Assembly: GCF_005876855.1 (NCBI RefSeq)
Contig: NZ_QLAE01000036.1
Span: forward strand, 1-50,329
Origin: Stutzerimonas nosocomialis
Lineage (GTDB): Bacteria > Pseudomonadota > Gammaproteobacteria > Pseudomonadales > Pseudomonadaceae
Direction: 5' to 3'
Length of the DNA: 50,329 nt
A program made the position numbers and the translations under genes. The stretch's first letter is position 1, and the number at the start of each line of letters is the position of its first letter. Positions 41,701 to 48,999 of this stretch are shown piece after piece. The notes under the pieces are model-generated. The model searched no databases and had not been told where the DNA came from. It was given only the letters and a program-made list of their open reading frames with translations.

Positions 41701-42509
41701 CACGCACCTACGTACCTCGGGTCAATACCGGCGGTAATTTCTGTGGGCATTCCCCCGACTCCCCTCGATTGGAGCTGCCGGTAGCTTCGACCTTGAAGGC
41801 TCGTCCCCGTGTGCTCGCCCGACTGCAAGAAGAGATCCGGCAGTACTACCGATCACCTTCTCGACTGCCCTCCCTCAATGCTGCGAACAAGAGCAAGCGG
41901 CAGCAGCGCAGTGAGCGCCGAGAGGCATGCTTGCTCGCGCTATCGGCCATTCTTGAATTCACGGACCTGAGTTCTCTGCGATGCGGGATACCGACGCGAG
42001 AAGGTTTCGTCTCACTCACGATCGATTTCCTGGTCAAGTTCACAGGCATGGGGTTGAGGCGGATGGAGCGCGCTTTGGCGGACCTGAAGCAGGCCAACAT
42101 CCTCACAATTTCCCAGCCGCGTCAGTTGAACGAAGACGGCTCGTGGCGGGGGCTCGCTGCGGTCAAAGCAGTAAGCCGCCACCTATTCACTGCCTTCGGC
42201 CTTGCGCGCTGGCTCAAGCATGAGAGAGATCGAGCCGCTGCCAGGCTTCACAAGAAGACGAAGAAACAGGGTGGGACACTGACCCAGTGGGCTCGAAACC
42301 ACTTAGTTGTGGGTGGCGTCGTTAAGAGTGCCGGCAGACGGCACGACCTGGCCAATCGCTCGCCGGTGAGTGCAGGCGTTGACCGCGAGGCCTACAGCAG
42401 AGCTAGGAATGATTTGCTCATGGCTCTTTATCAGGAGCGTCCTGGCTGGAAGGCAGAGGAACTAAATGCGGAAGTGGATAGATTACTAGGGGTTCGATTT
42501 AAAGCCTAA
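41691..42509 (+). CDS. repA: Plasmid replication initiator RepA (IncFII_repA family)
   Basis: 272 residues from ATG 41691. Family features: RQYYRSPSRLP, RSERREACLLALSAILEFTDL, CGIPTREGFVSLTIDFLVKFTGMGLRRMERALADL, EDGSWRGLAAVKAVSRHLFTAFGL (each split across residues 65-185), then a basic C terminus. It binds the downstream origin to start replication, often in cis. The start is chosen from the leader-peptide overlap; an in-frame GTG at 41634 would run through the control hairpins. A terminator follows. Confidence 0.88.
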   Translation: MHVARTYVPRVNTGGNFCGHSPDSPRLELPVASTLKARPRVLARLQEEIRQYYRSPSRLPSLNAANKSKRQQRSERREACLLALSAILEFTDLSSLRCGIPTREGFVSLTIDFLVKFTGMGLRRMERALADLKQANILTISQPRQLNEDGSWRGLAAVKAVSRHLFTAFGLARWLKHERDRAAARLHKKTKKQGGTLTQWARNHLVVGGVVKSAGRRHDLANRSPVSAGVDREAYSRARNDLLMALYQERPGWKAEELNAEVDRLLGVRFKA

Positions 42510-42525
42510 CGGGATTAATCCGTCC

Positions 42526-42553
42526 AAAGAGCGCCATGCGCTCTTTTTTTTTT
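42526..42553 (+). terminator. Rho-independent terminator of repA
   Basis: Stem AAAGAGCGC/GCGCTCTTT, loop CAT, followed by a run of Ts to 42553. Confidence 0.9.
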
Positions 42554-42599
42554 GCTCTGAGCCCCTCTTCTATTCACTAGCTGGGAAGCCCCCTCTCTT

Positions 42600-42710
42600 T
42601 TTGTAGCCATTCTGGCCAATTTGCTTAGCCGCGCGGCTCGAACTTAGAGGAGCTGTGGATAAATAAAACTTAAGTGTCGGGATGGTATGACTTTAAGTGT
42701 CGCTCCTTAA
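42600..42710. other. Candidate origin of vegetative replication (oriV)
   Basis: Ninety bases after repA there is a perfect DnaA box in reverse (TGTGGATAA, 42654-42662), then AT-rich DNA and two near-identical repeats ACTTAAGTGTCG (42668-42679) and ACTTTAAGTGTCG (42690-42702), spaced 22 bp, about two helical turns. Position just downstream of repA is that of IncFII-type origins. Confidence 0.55.
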
Positions 42711-42734
42711 TCAGTCCGCTTTTCTTATTCAGTT

Positions 42735-43175
42735 CACTCGGCACTGCGTGCCTTAGTAATGCTCAGTGCACTTCGTGCCTACGGCACGGCACTGAACCTG
42801 GGGCTACTCGCCCCAGACCCTCGGCATGGAGCTGCGCTCCCTGCACCCGCAGATGCGCGCTTAACCACCGAGAAAAACAAAGCGTAAATGGGGCGCGCAG
42901 TGCGATTTTCGCGGGGGCGAGCCTCTTGGTCCCGCGAAGAAAAACCGCGCTGCCTTCAAGCCCGCGGTGCCGAGGTAGGTCGACAGCCCGGCCGCTGCGC
43001 GGGTATCGCCGCACAAACTCTGTTGTCCACTGAGGGTATTTGTGGCGGCTATCATGCCCTTCGGGCATCATGCAGCGCGGCCCGCAGCGGCGTCATTCGC
43101 TCGGACTAGGTGGCCTCTGGAAGCCGCATTCTTGAGGCTTCCGCCGCTCCGCTTGGATTAGGTGATGAACGGCAG
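42735..43175. other. Hairpin-rich non-coding region
   Basis: No gene supported between oriV and parA (42710-43428). The stretch holds a row of short GC hairpins with 3-5 nt loops: GGCAC-TGC-GTGCC (42740), a nested CAGTGC...GCACTG (42764-42794), GGGGC-TACTC-GCCCC (42800), GGAGC-TGC-GCTCC (42828), ATGCCC-TTC-GGGCAT (43054). Open frames here are by-products of high GC. Could be a lagging-strand initiation region or structured RNA. Confidence 0.5.
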
Positions 43176-43316
43176 CTATTAATCCAGGCGTCGTGTTGAC
43201 ATCAGAATCATTCTTTACTAATTTCAATCGTGACGGCTGGGTGTCTGCATAGATATCTTTTTTACAAGTATTCTGGAGAAACGAGACAATTCGCTTGGGT
43301 TTATCAGCCCTGAATT

Positions 43317-43420
43317 ACGTGATATGACGGCTATCACGTGGATAATCTGATCCTGTCGGATCAGTTCCATCTTGCTTATCTGTTACTTGTAGTTCCCAGC
43401 CCTCTAAACTTATTTAGAGG
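43317..43420. promoter_or_regulatory. Three inverted repeats upstream of parA (operator / parS candidates)
   Basis: ACGTGATA/TATCACGT (43317-43339), CTGATCC-TGTC-GGATCAG (43347-43364) and CCTCTAAA-CTTA-TTTAGAGG (43401-43420), all perfect. The last holds the AGAGG ribosome-binding site of parA in its right arm, so folding would block translation. A TTGACA -35 occurs at 43196-43201. Likely partition operon autoregulation. Confidence 0.6.
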
Positions 43421-43428
43421 CGAGTATC

Positions 43429-44283
43429 ATGAAAGTAACGACCATCATTGCCACCAAAGGCGGCATTGGGAAGACGACGACTGGTGCCAACCTGGGAGCA
43501 ATCAGTGCCGATGCAGGCCTGCGGACACTCCTGATCGATGCGGATCCACAACCCTCGGTTTCATCGTTCTTCCAGCTCGAATACGAGGCACCTTGCGGCT
43601 TCTACGAGCTAATCGCCCAGAACGAGACCAACCCTGAGCGAATCATTTCTCGAACCGTTATTCCCAACCTTTCGGTCATCACCAACAACGATCCGCATTC
43701 CCAGCTCGTAAACATGATGCTGCAGGCTCCGGACGGACGTATCCGTCTGAAAAATCTGATCAGCAGCTTCTCTGACTTCGATCTGGTGATCATCGACACT
43801 CAGGGCACTCGCACTGTCATTCAAGAAATGGCCGTGCTCGCCTCAGAACTAGCGATCTCCCCAATTCAGCCTCACATGCTTGCCGCGCGGGAATTCCACC
43901 GCGGTACCGGTCAGCTTTTTAGCGACCTGGAGGGATTCAAGGCACTCGGCTTGACGATCCCCCCCTGCAAAATCGTTATCAACATGCTCGATCAGACGGC
44001 GGATGCTCGGATGATCGCTGATCTGATCCGGACGAACTTCAACCAAGGCCTTTTCGAGGTAGTCGAGACGGCCATTCCTCAGGCTGTTTCATTCCGTGGC
44101 GCGGCAACGCAGGGTATTCCCACTCATCGCCTGGAATATCGCGCGCCATCAGACCGTAAATCCCCCGCTGCCCTAGATATTTTGCGTTCACTCGCGATCG
44201 AGCTTTTTCCCGAATGGCGCGAGCGTTACGAAGCTCTAACTGCCGATGTGGTTGAAGACATTGTGAGGGGGGCTAACTCATGA
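43429..44283 (+). CDS. parA: ParA/Soj partition ATPase
   Basis: 284 residues. Deviant Walker A KGGIGKTT (10-17), then LLIDADPQPSVSSFF and DFDLVIIDTQGTRT with the Walker B region. It positions plasmid copies on the nucleoid with ParB. First gene of the maintenance operon, the usual place in PFGI-1-class elements. Overlaps the next gene by 4 bp. Confidence 0.93.
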   Translation: MKVTTIIATKGGIGKTTTGANLGAISADAGLRTLLIDADPQPSVSSFFQLEYEAPCGFYELIAQNETNPERIISRTVIPNLSVITNNDPHSQLVNMMLQAPDGRIRLKNLISSFSDFDLVIIDTQGTRTVIQEMAVLASELAISPIQPHMLAAREFHRGTGQLFSDLEGFKALGLTIPPCKIVINMLDQTADARMIADLIRTNFNQGLFEVVETAIPQAVSFRGAATQGIPTHRLEYRAPSDRKSPAALDILRSLAIELFPEWRERYEALTADVVEDIVRGANS

Positions 44284-44651
44284 GCCGCCCTTTTGATTTC
44301 GAAGTCACGCTCCTGCAGGTAACTTCGTGCGGTGATCTCGTGTTCAGCCATCATGGCTCCGAACAGAAGCTCATTGCAGCGCAAGGCTCGATCGGAGGCA
44401 CTCCTACTGTGCCCGCAAGCGCGACCGCCTGGGCTGCACTCGTTGGCCGCACTGGCAAGCTGACGATCGCTTGGTATCCAAGCACGGAGCACCCTGCCCT
44501 GTTTTCGTTCATGCCGTATGCCAACCCTACGTTGCGACGGGCCACTGTGCTAGACGATGCAGGAAGCAACCCAGCTCTGATCGGCTGGCGGGACATTAAT
44601 CAGCCCTACGGCTTCCTAGCTCCCGTATACCAAGATGGAAGGGGAGCATGA
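44280..44651 (+). CDS. Unknown protein between ParA and the DnaB-like helicase
   Basis: A 123-residue soluble protein, mostly beta by pattern (FEVTLLQVTSCGDLVFSHHG, LTIAWYP, FSFMPYANP). Coupled to parA by a 4-bp overlap and 3 bp before the helicase gene, so likely a working part of replication or partition. No family recognised. Confidence 0.6.
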   Translation: MSRPFDFEVTLLQVTSCGDLVFSHHGSEQKLIAAQGSIGGTPTVPASATAWAALVGRTGKLTIAWYPSTEHPALFSFMPYANPTLRRATVLDDAGSNPALIGWRDINQPYGFLAPVYQDGRGA

Positions 44652-44654
44652 ATT

Positions 44655-45998
44655 ATGTCCCCCATCGATCTCACTCCGCCTCATTCGGTTGAAGCGGAAC
44701 AGGGGGTGCTGGGCGGACTCATGCTGGATAACTCCACATGGGATGACATCGCTGACACCCTGGCCGCTGATGATTTCTACATTCGCGAGCACCGGCTGAT
44801 CTTCAAAGCTATCGCGGACTTGGCGAAGGAAGGTACACCCTTCGATGTTGTGACCCTTTCAGAGAAATCTGTGGACGTCCAACAGGAAGTAGGACTGGCT
44901 TACCTTGGTGAGCTGGCTATGAACACGCCTTCAGTCGCGAATATTCTGGCTTACGCGAAGATCGTTCGCGAAAGATCTCATTTGAGGAATCTGGTAACGC
45001 TCGGCTACGAATGCAGCCGCCAGTCGTCCGCGCCGGGAGCGGTTGCCACAGATGTTCAAGAGTCAGTCGAGCGGCAGCTGTTTGCTCTCGGACAGAATCG
45101 CCTCACTGCCTTCACTGATATTGGGCAGATGCTGAGTGCAGTGGTCGACAAAATCGATCACCGATTCAACTCGGGTGAGGACATTACTGGCGTTACAACC
45201 GATCTCTCCGATCTGGACGAGCTTCTGGGAGGCTTGCAGCCCAAGGATCTTGTGATCGTTGCGGCCAGGCCTTCCATGGGCAAAACAGCCTTTGCGCTGA
45301 AACTGGTTAACGCTGCATTGGCTCGTACCAGCAAATCTGCACAGGTCTTCAGCCTGGAGATGCCGGCCGAGCAGCTTGTGTTCCGATTCCTTGCCTTCCT
45401 GGGCCGTATCGACCTGTCATTGTTGACTCGCGGTCGATTGCAGGATGACGACTGGCCAAAGCTTACTGCTGCTGTGGCAGCGCTACATAGCTATGGTGAT
45501 CGCCTTGTCATAGATGACACGCCTCAGCTCACTCCAACTGAGCTTCGGGCACGTTCACGCCGTGCGGCTCGTAAGTTTGGCGACCCCGCACTGATCATGG
45601 TCGATTACCTGCAGTTGATGCAGAGCTCGGGTAAAGAGAACCGCAACCTAGAAATAGCTGACATCTCAGCCTCGCTTAAAGCGTTGGCCAAGGAGATGGA
45701 TTGCCCCGTGGTTGCACTGTCGCAGTTGAATCGAAGCCTTGAGCAACGCGCTAACAAGCGCCCCCTGAACGCGGATCTCCGGGAATCCGGGGCTCTGGAA
45801 CAGGACGCTGACGTGATCATGTTCATTTACCGGGACGAGGTTTATCACCCTGACTCTGAGGACGCTGGTATCGCCGAGATCATCATCGGTAAGCAGCGAA
45901 ACGGTCCTCTTGGCACTGTACGCACTGCGTTTCTTGCTGCCGAGACTCGATTCGAAAACCTCGACGCGAGCTATCGCTCGCTGGGAGTTTCGCGATGA
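44655..45998 (+). CDS. Replicative DNA helicase, DnaB family
   Basis: 447 residues, full-length DnaB. N-terminal domain (HSVEAEQGVLGGLMLDN...), RecA core with Walker A ARPSMGKTAF (near 207), Walker B ALIMVDYLQLM (near 315), and the loop ALSQLNRSLEQRANKRP. It unwinds DNA at the fork. An element-encoded DnaB is standard in PAPI-1/PFGI-1-type elements. Overlaps the next gene by 4 bp. Confidence 0.93.
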   Translation: MSPIDLTPPHSVEAEQGVLGGLMLDNSTWDDIADTLAADDFYIREHRLIFKAIADLAKEGTPFDVVTLSEKSVDVQQEVGLAYLGELAMNTPSVANILAYAKIVRERSHLRNLVTLGYECSRQSSAPGAVATDVQESVERQLFALGQNRLTAFTDIGQMLSAVVDKIDHRFNSGEDITGVTTDLSDLDELLGGLQPKDLVIVAARPSMGKTAFALKLVNAALARTSKSAQVFSLEMPAEQLVFRFLAFLGRIDLSLLTRGRLQDDDWPKLTAAVAALHSYGDRLVIDDTPQLTPTELRARSRRAARKFGDPALIMVDYLQLMQSSGKENRNLEIADISASLKALAKEMDCPVVALSQLNRSLEQRANKRPLNADLRESGALEQDADVIMFIYRDEVYHPDSEDAGIAEIIIGKQRNGPLGTVRTAFLAAETRFENLDASYRSLGVSR

Positions 45999-46522
45999 AC
46001 AGCGCTCTTTCCGACGTCAGGGCTCACCAGCTGCCGAATGTTTCCTACGAAGAAGTAGCAGCAACTGCTCGTACTGATATACAGCTCTTCGAGTTGAACC
46101 AGCTGATGACCAAGCTCTATCACAGCGACCAGGCTGAGCCGGTTTGCGGCGCCCTGGCAAAGATACTCAAGCCTCTGGATCAGTTGGGCTTGGTACGCCT
46201 CAGCTCTACCTCTCCGGTCCTTGGGCAGCCAGTTACGGTGACTCGAATTTGCCCGCCCAGCGTGCTTCTCCACTTCTTCTGGGGTGACTGGCTCCCTGCT
46301 TATTACAAAACGCTCGGGCGTCAGCCGAGCGTCAGCCACTCTGCGACCCCAGCGCTCTGCACAGTTGTGCTTGAGCTGCCAGAGAGCCAGCCAAGCCTCG
46401 CGGACGTGCTATTCGAGTTGAGCTTGCGGCTGGAGGTTGCCGGTGTGGCCGAGGTCGTTCACATCGAAAGCGGCGATGTCGCTTCTCATAGCACTCATCT
46501 GGATACGGAGGTGAAGCCGTGA
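45995..46522 (+). CDS. Unknown protein between the helicase and Arc-like genes
   Basis: 175 residues, soluble. An N-terminal helical part (TDIQLFELNQLMTKLYHSD) is followed by a mixed region with CPPSVLLHFFWGDWLPAYY near residue 90 and an acidic end. Overlaps by 4 bp at both ends, so it is locked in the maintenance operon. No family recognised. Confidence 0.6.
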   Translation: MNSALSDVRAHQLPNVSYEEVAATARTDIQLFELNQLMTKLYHSDQAEPVCGALAKILKPLDQLGLVRLSSTSPVLGQPVTVTRICPPSVLLHFFWGDWLPAYYKTLGRQPSVSHSATPALCTVVLELPESQPSLADVLFELSLRLEVAGVAEVVHIESGDVASHSTHLDTEVKP

Positions 46523-46773
46523 GCCTCCCCTCTCAAGAGCAGAGTGTTGCGGACCGCAACACTGACCGTTTCACACTCCGCCTACCTGCTAACGGCATGC
46601 ACGAACGGATCGCCGAACAAGCGCGACTCAACCACAGAACGATGAACGCCGAAATTATTGCTCAGCTACAGAGCGCCGACTTCTTGCGGCAGGAGCTTGA
46701 TCGGTTGCGTCGTCTAGTAGACGCGCTGTTCGGTTCGAATGCATTTCCGGAGATGAATAATGGCCAAGAATAA
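46519..46773 (+). CDS. Arc-family ribbon-helix-helix DNA-binding protein
   Basis: 84 residues. TDRFTLRLPANGMHERIAEQARLNHRTMNAEIIAQL (split 15-52) is an Arc/Mnt-type ribbon-helix-helix fold, with a helical tail for dimerisation. GTG 46519 overlaps the previous gene (GTGA) and the 3' end overlaps parB by 14 bp. Its own codons 9-15 carry the 19-bp palindrome, so it is one candidate for the protein that binds that motif. Confidence 0.8.
   Translation: MSLPSQEQSVADRNTDRFTLRLPANGMHERIAEQARLNHRTMNAEIIAQLQSADFLRQELDRLRRLVDALFGSNAFPEMNNGQE
46544..46562. promoter_or_regulatory. 19-bp palindrome, copy 3 of 3
   Basis: GTGTTGCGG-A-CCGCAACAC, perfect arms, only the centre base differs from copies at 8148 and 27792. 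It lies inside the start of the Arc-like gene and 198 bp before parB. Confidence 0.65.
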
Positions 46774-48394
46774 AAAACTCGACATCCAGCAGATCGGCAA
46801 CAAGCTGCTGTCGCCGGGTTTCGCTGGGCGAAATGCTCCGCATGAAAACGTTGCCCCCTCGGACCCGGTCGCAGATACCCCTATGGTCCTGACACTGGAT
46901 CAGCTGCGTCCGTATGACAAGAATCCCCGGATCAACAAGAACCCCAAGTATGACGAGATCAAGGAGTCGATTCGGGCTCGAGGGCTTGATCAAATACCTG
47001 GCATCACGCGCCGGCCAGGAGAAGAGTTCTACATCATCAGAGATGGGGGGAATACTCGCCTATCGATCCTCAACGAGTTGTGGCTAGAAACTCGAGATGA
47101 TCGATTTTTCCGCCTTAATGTGCTGTACCGACCCTGGCAGGGCGAGATCCGCGCGCTGACCGGGCATCTGGCGGAAAACGATGTTCGAGGAGGGCTCTCC
47201 CTAATTGAACGCGCGCTTGGCGTTGAGGCGGCGCGAGCCGAGTACGAACAGGCCGAGGGCGGTCCGATATCTCAGCGAGAGCTTTCTCGCAGGCTGAAGG
47301 CCGATGGGTATCCGATTTCTAACTCGCACATCAGCCGGATGCAGGACGTAATCCGCTACCTTCTTCCGGCAATTCCGCAGGTTCTGTATGCAGGGCTAGG
47401 TATCGACCCGGCGGTGAAGCTCATAGGTTTGCGTAAAGCCGCTGAAGCAGCTTGGGCAAAGCACAAGCCGGCCTCCGAGAACGAGTTCGACGAGGTGTTC
47501 ATCGAGGCACTGAGCGCCTTCAATGAGAACGAGGACACCCTCAACTATCAGCGCGTGCTCGATGAGCTTACCGGACAAATGAGTGACGCCCTGGGTGTGG
47601 ATTACAACCTAATTTCTCTCGATATTCAGGAGGAATCCAGCAAGTCTCGCCGCCCAGAACCAACAGTTGTTCCGCCAACTGCAGCAGAGTCTGCTGCGCC
47701 CGATTCGCAAGTCGCTGGTAGCGGTGAATCGGAAATCGCGCCCGGGCAAGAAGAAACGAGTGCTCAGCCTGGCAACCACTCCGGCCTCAAGCAAGAAGAG
47801 CAGGAATCGATTCCTCAAAAGACAGCTGCCGCTGTCACTAAAAATGGAAACCTCAGGAAGAAAGACCCCGCGGCGACAGAGGTATCTTCTTCTTCAGGAT
47901 CTGCAGGCGAGACCTCGACTGGCACAACCCATTTGGATATCTGGCACATCGGCCAATCGCTTGATGAGCCGAGCGAGCTTCGCGAGGAGATCGTGGAGCT
48001 CGTTCGCGGCATAGCTGCAGAGGTCGGCCTGCCAGACAACTTCCAACCGATAGATGGCGGCATCGGGTTTCACTATGCACGCCCTTGGAGCGAACAACCC
48101 GAAGAGCTCAGCAACACCGCGCTGTCGACACTGATGCTGTTCGAGTCACTCAGTGGAGTTTATGCCGTAGTGCAGGAGTCGCTGGAGGCCGGAACCGCGC
48201 AGGCGGAAGGCCTTATGGAGTTTCAGTTTTCGGCCCACCTGGGCCAGCTTTTGATGGGCCACCCCGCTGAAGTGAGTGAGGGCACGCCCTCCTCTAGTGG
48301 CAGGTTAAGCGATGCTGCCGTGATCAAGTTGTTCCGCGTAATCCGCTTGGCAAGACGCCTCATCGATCTAGATAGCGACCTTCGTCAGGAGTAG
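46760..48394 (+). CDS. parB: ParB-family partition protein, PFGI-1 class (TIGR03764)
   Basis: 544 residues. The N-terminal ParB/Srx domain has LTLDQLRPYDKNPRINKNPKYDEIKESI (split 50-80), RRPGEEFYIIRDGGNTRLSIL and LYRPWQGEIRALTGHLAEN. A helix-turn-helix region (ISQRELSRRLKADGYPISNSHISRM) follows, then a long low-complexity linker (about 290-390, rich in S, E, P) and a helical C-terminal domain. It binds centromere sites and stimulates ParA. Longer than chromosomal ParB, as usual for this class. Confidence 0.92.
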   Translation: MAKNKKLDIQQIGNKLLSPGFAGRNAPHENVAPSDPVADTPMVLTLDQLRPYDKNPRINKNPKYDEIKESIRARGLDQIPGITRRPGEEFYIIRDGGNTRLSILNELWLETRDDRFFRLNVLYRPWQGEIRALTGHLAENDVRGGLSLIERALGVEAARAEYEQAEGGPISQRELSRRLKADGYPISNSHISRMQDVIRYLLPAIPQVLYAGLGIDPAVKLIGLRKAAEAAWAKHKPASENEFDEVFIEALSAFNENEDTLNYQRVLDELTGQMSDALGVDYNLISLDIQEESSKSRRPEPTVVPPTAAESAAPDSQVAGSGESEIAPGQEETSAQPGNHSGLKQEEQESIPQKTAAAVTKNGNLRKKDPAATEVSSSSGSAGETSTGTTHLDIWHIGQSLDEPSELREEIVELVRGIAAEVGLPDNFQPIDGGIGFHYARPWSEQPEELSNTALSTLMLFESLSGVYAVVQESLEAGTAQAEGLMEFQFSAHLGQLLMGHPAEVSEGTPSSSGRLSDAAVIKLFRVIRLARRLIDLDSDLRQE

Positions 48395-48399
48395 GAGCC

Positions 48400-48999
48400 A
48401 TGCCGAATTCTTCGTCGGTTCAACAACCGCTAAACCAAGCGATCGTGCATCAAGTTCTGCACAATCTTCGCACTGGGCAGCTTCGCAAGTGCAAAGCTAT
48501 GGGGTTCGGTGACGCTGAACTAAAGGCGTTCCAATCACCGAAATACTTGTCGGTTTTGATGAATTCTGCGGTGACCTGGTGTGAAGTCAAGGTGAACTCA
48601 GAGGTCGTGCAGCGCTTGATTGTTCAAGCCGATCGCACGGAAGAGCAGAATCGGCTCATTGACCGAGCCCTTCGCCTAGGGGCAAGCACAGCTTTGATCT
48701 CCCAGCTGTTCGGCTTAACGAACCAGGAGATCAAACATCGGCGGGTGGTTCTTGATGTCCCGCAGCGCCGCGGACGTTGGCCCATTTTGGACGCTGACAC
48801 AGAGCGCAGCCTCTGGCATCGATGGGACTACCTGTCCAAAGAGAACAGCGTTGACATAGACGATCCAATGGCACTTCTGGACGTCGTGATTCTCCTCGCT
48901 GAAGAGTTTGCGAACCTACCCTTGGCTGACGGTTCGGTAGTTAGCCTCTCTCAGATTTGGAGCACGATCACCGGCTGGGCGGATCAAGGTCTGCTCTGA
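48400..48999 (+). CDS. DUF2857 protein
   Basis: 199 residues. Family pattern: AIVHQVLHNLRTGQLRKCKAMGFGDAEL, SAVTWCEVKV, LIDRALRLGASTALISQLFGLTNQEIKHRR (split across 15-130). The last resembles a helix-turn-helix, so it may bind DNA. It always lies between ParB and the STY4528 gene in this class. Its stop overlaps the next ATG (TGATG). Confidence 0.88.
   Translation: MPNSSSVQQPLNQAIVHQVLHNLRTGQLRKCKAMGFGDAELKAFQSPKYLSVLMNSAVTWCEVKVNSEVVQRLIVQADRTEEQNRLIDRALRLGASTALISQLFGLTNQEIKHRRVVLDVPQRRGRWPILDADTERSLWHRWDYLSKENSVDIDDPMALLDVVILLAEEFANLPLADGSVVSLSQIWSTITGWADQGLL

Noticed and set aside
42674-43109. Several open frames in the region between repA and parA
   Set aside because: They run through a series of hairpins, have no ribosome-binding sites and show no protein-like pattern.
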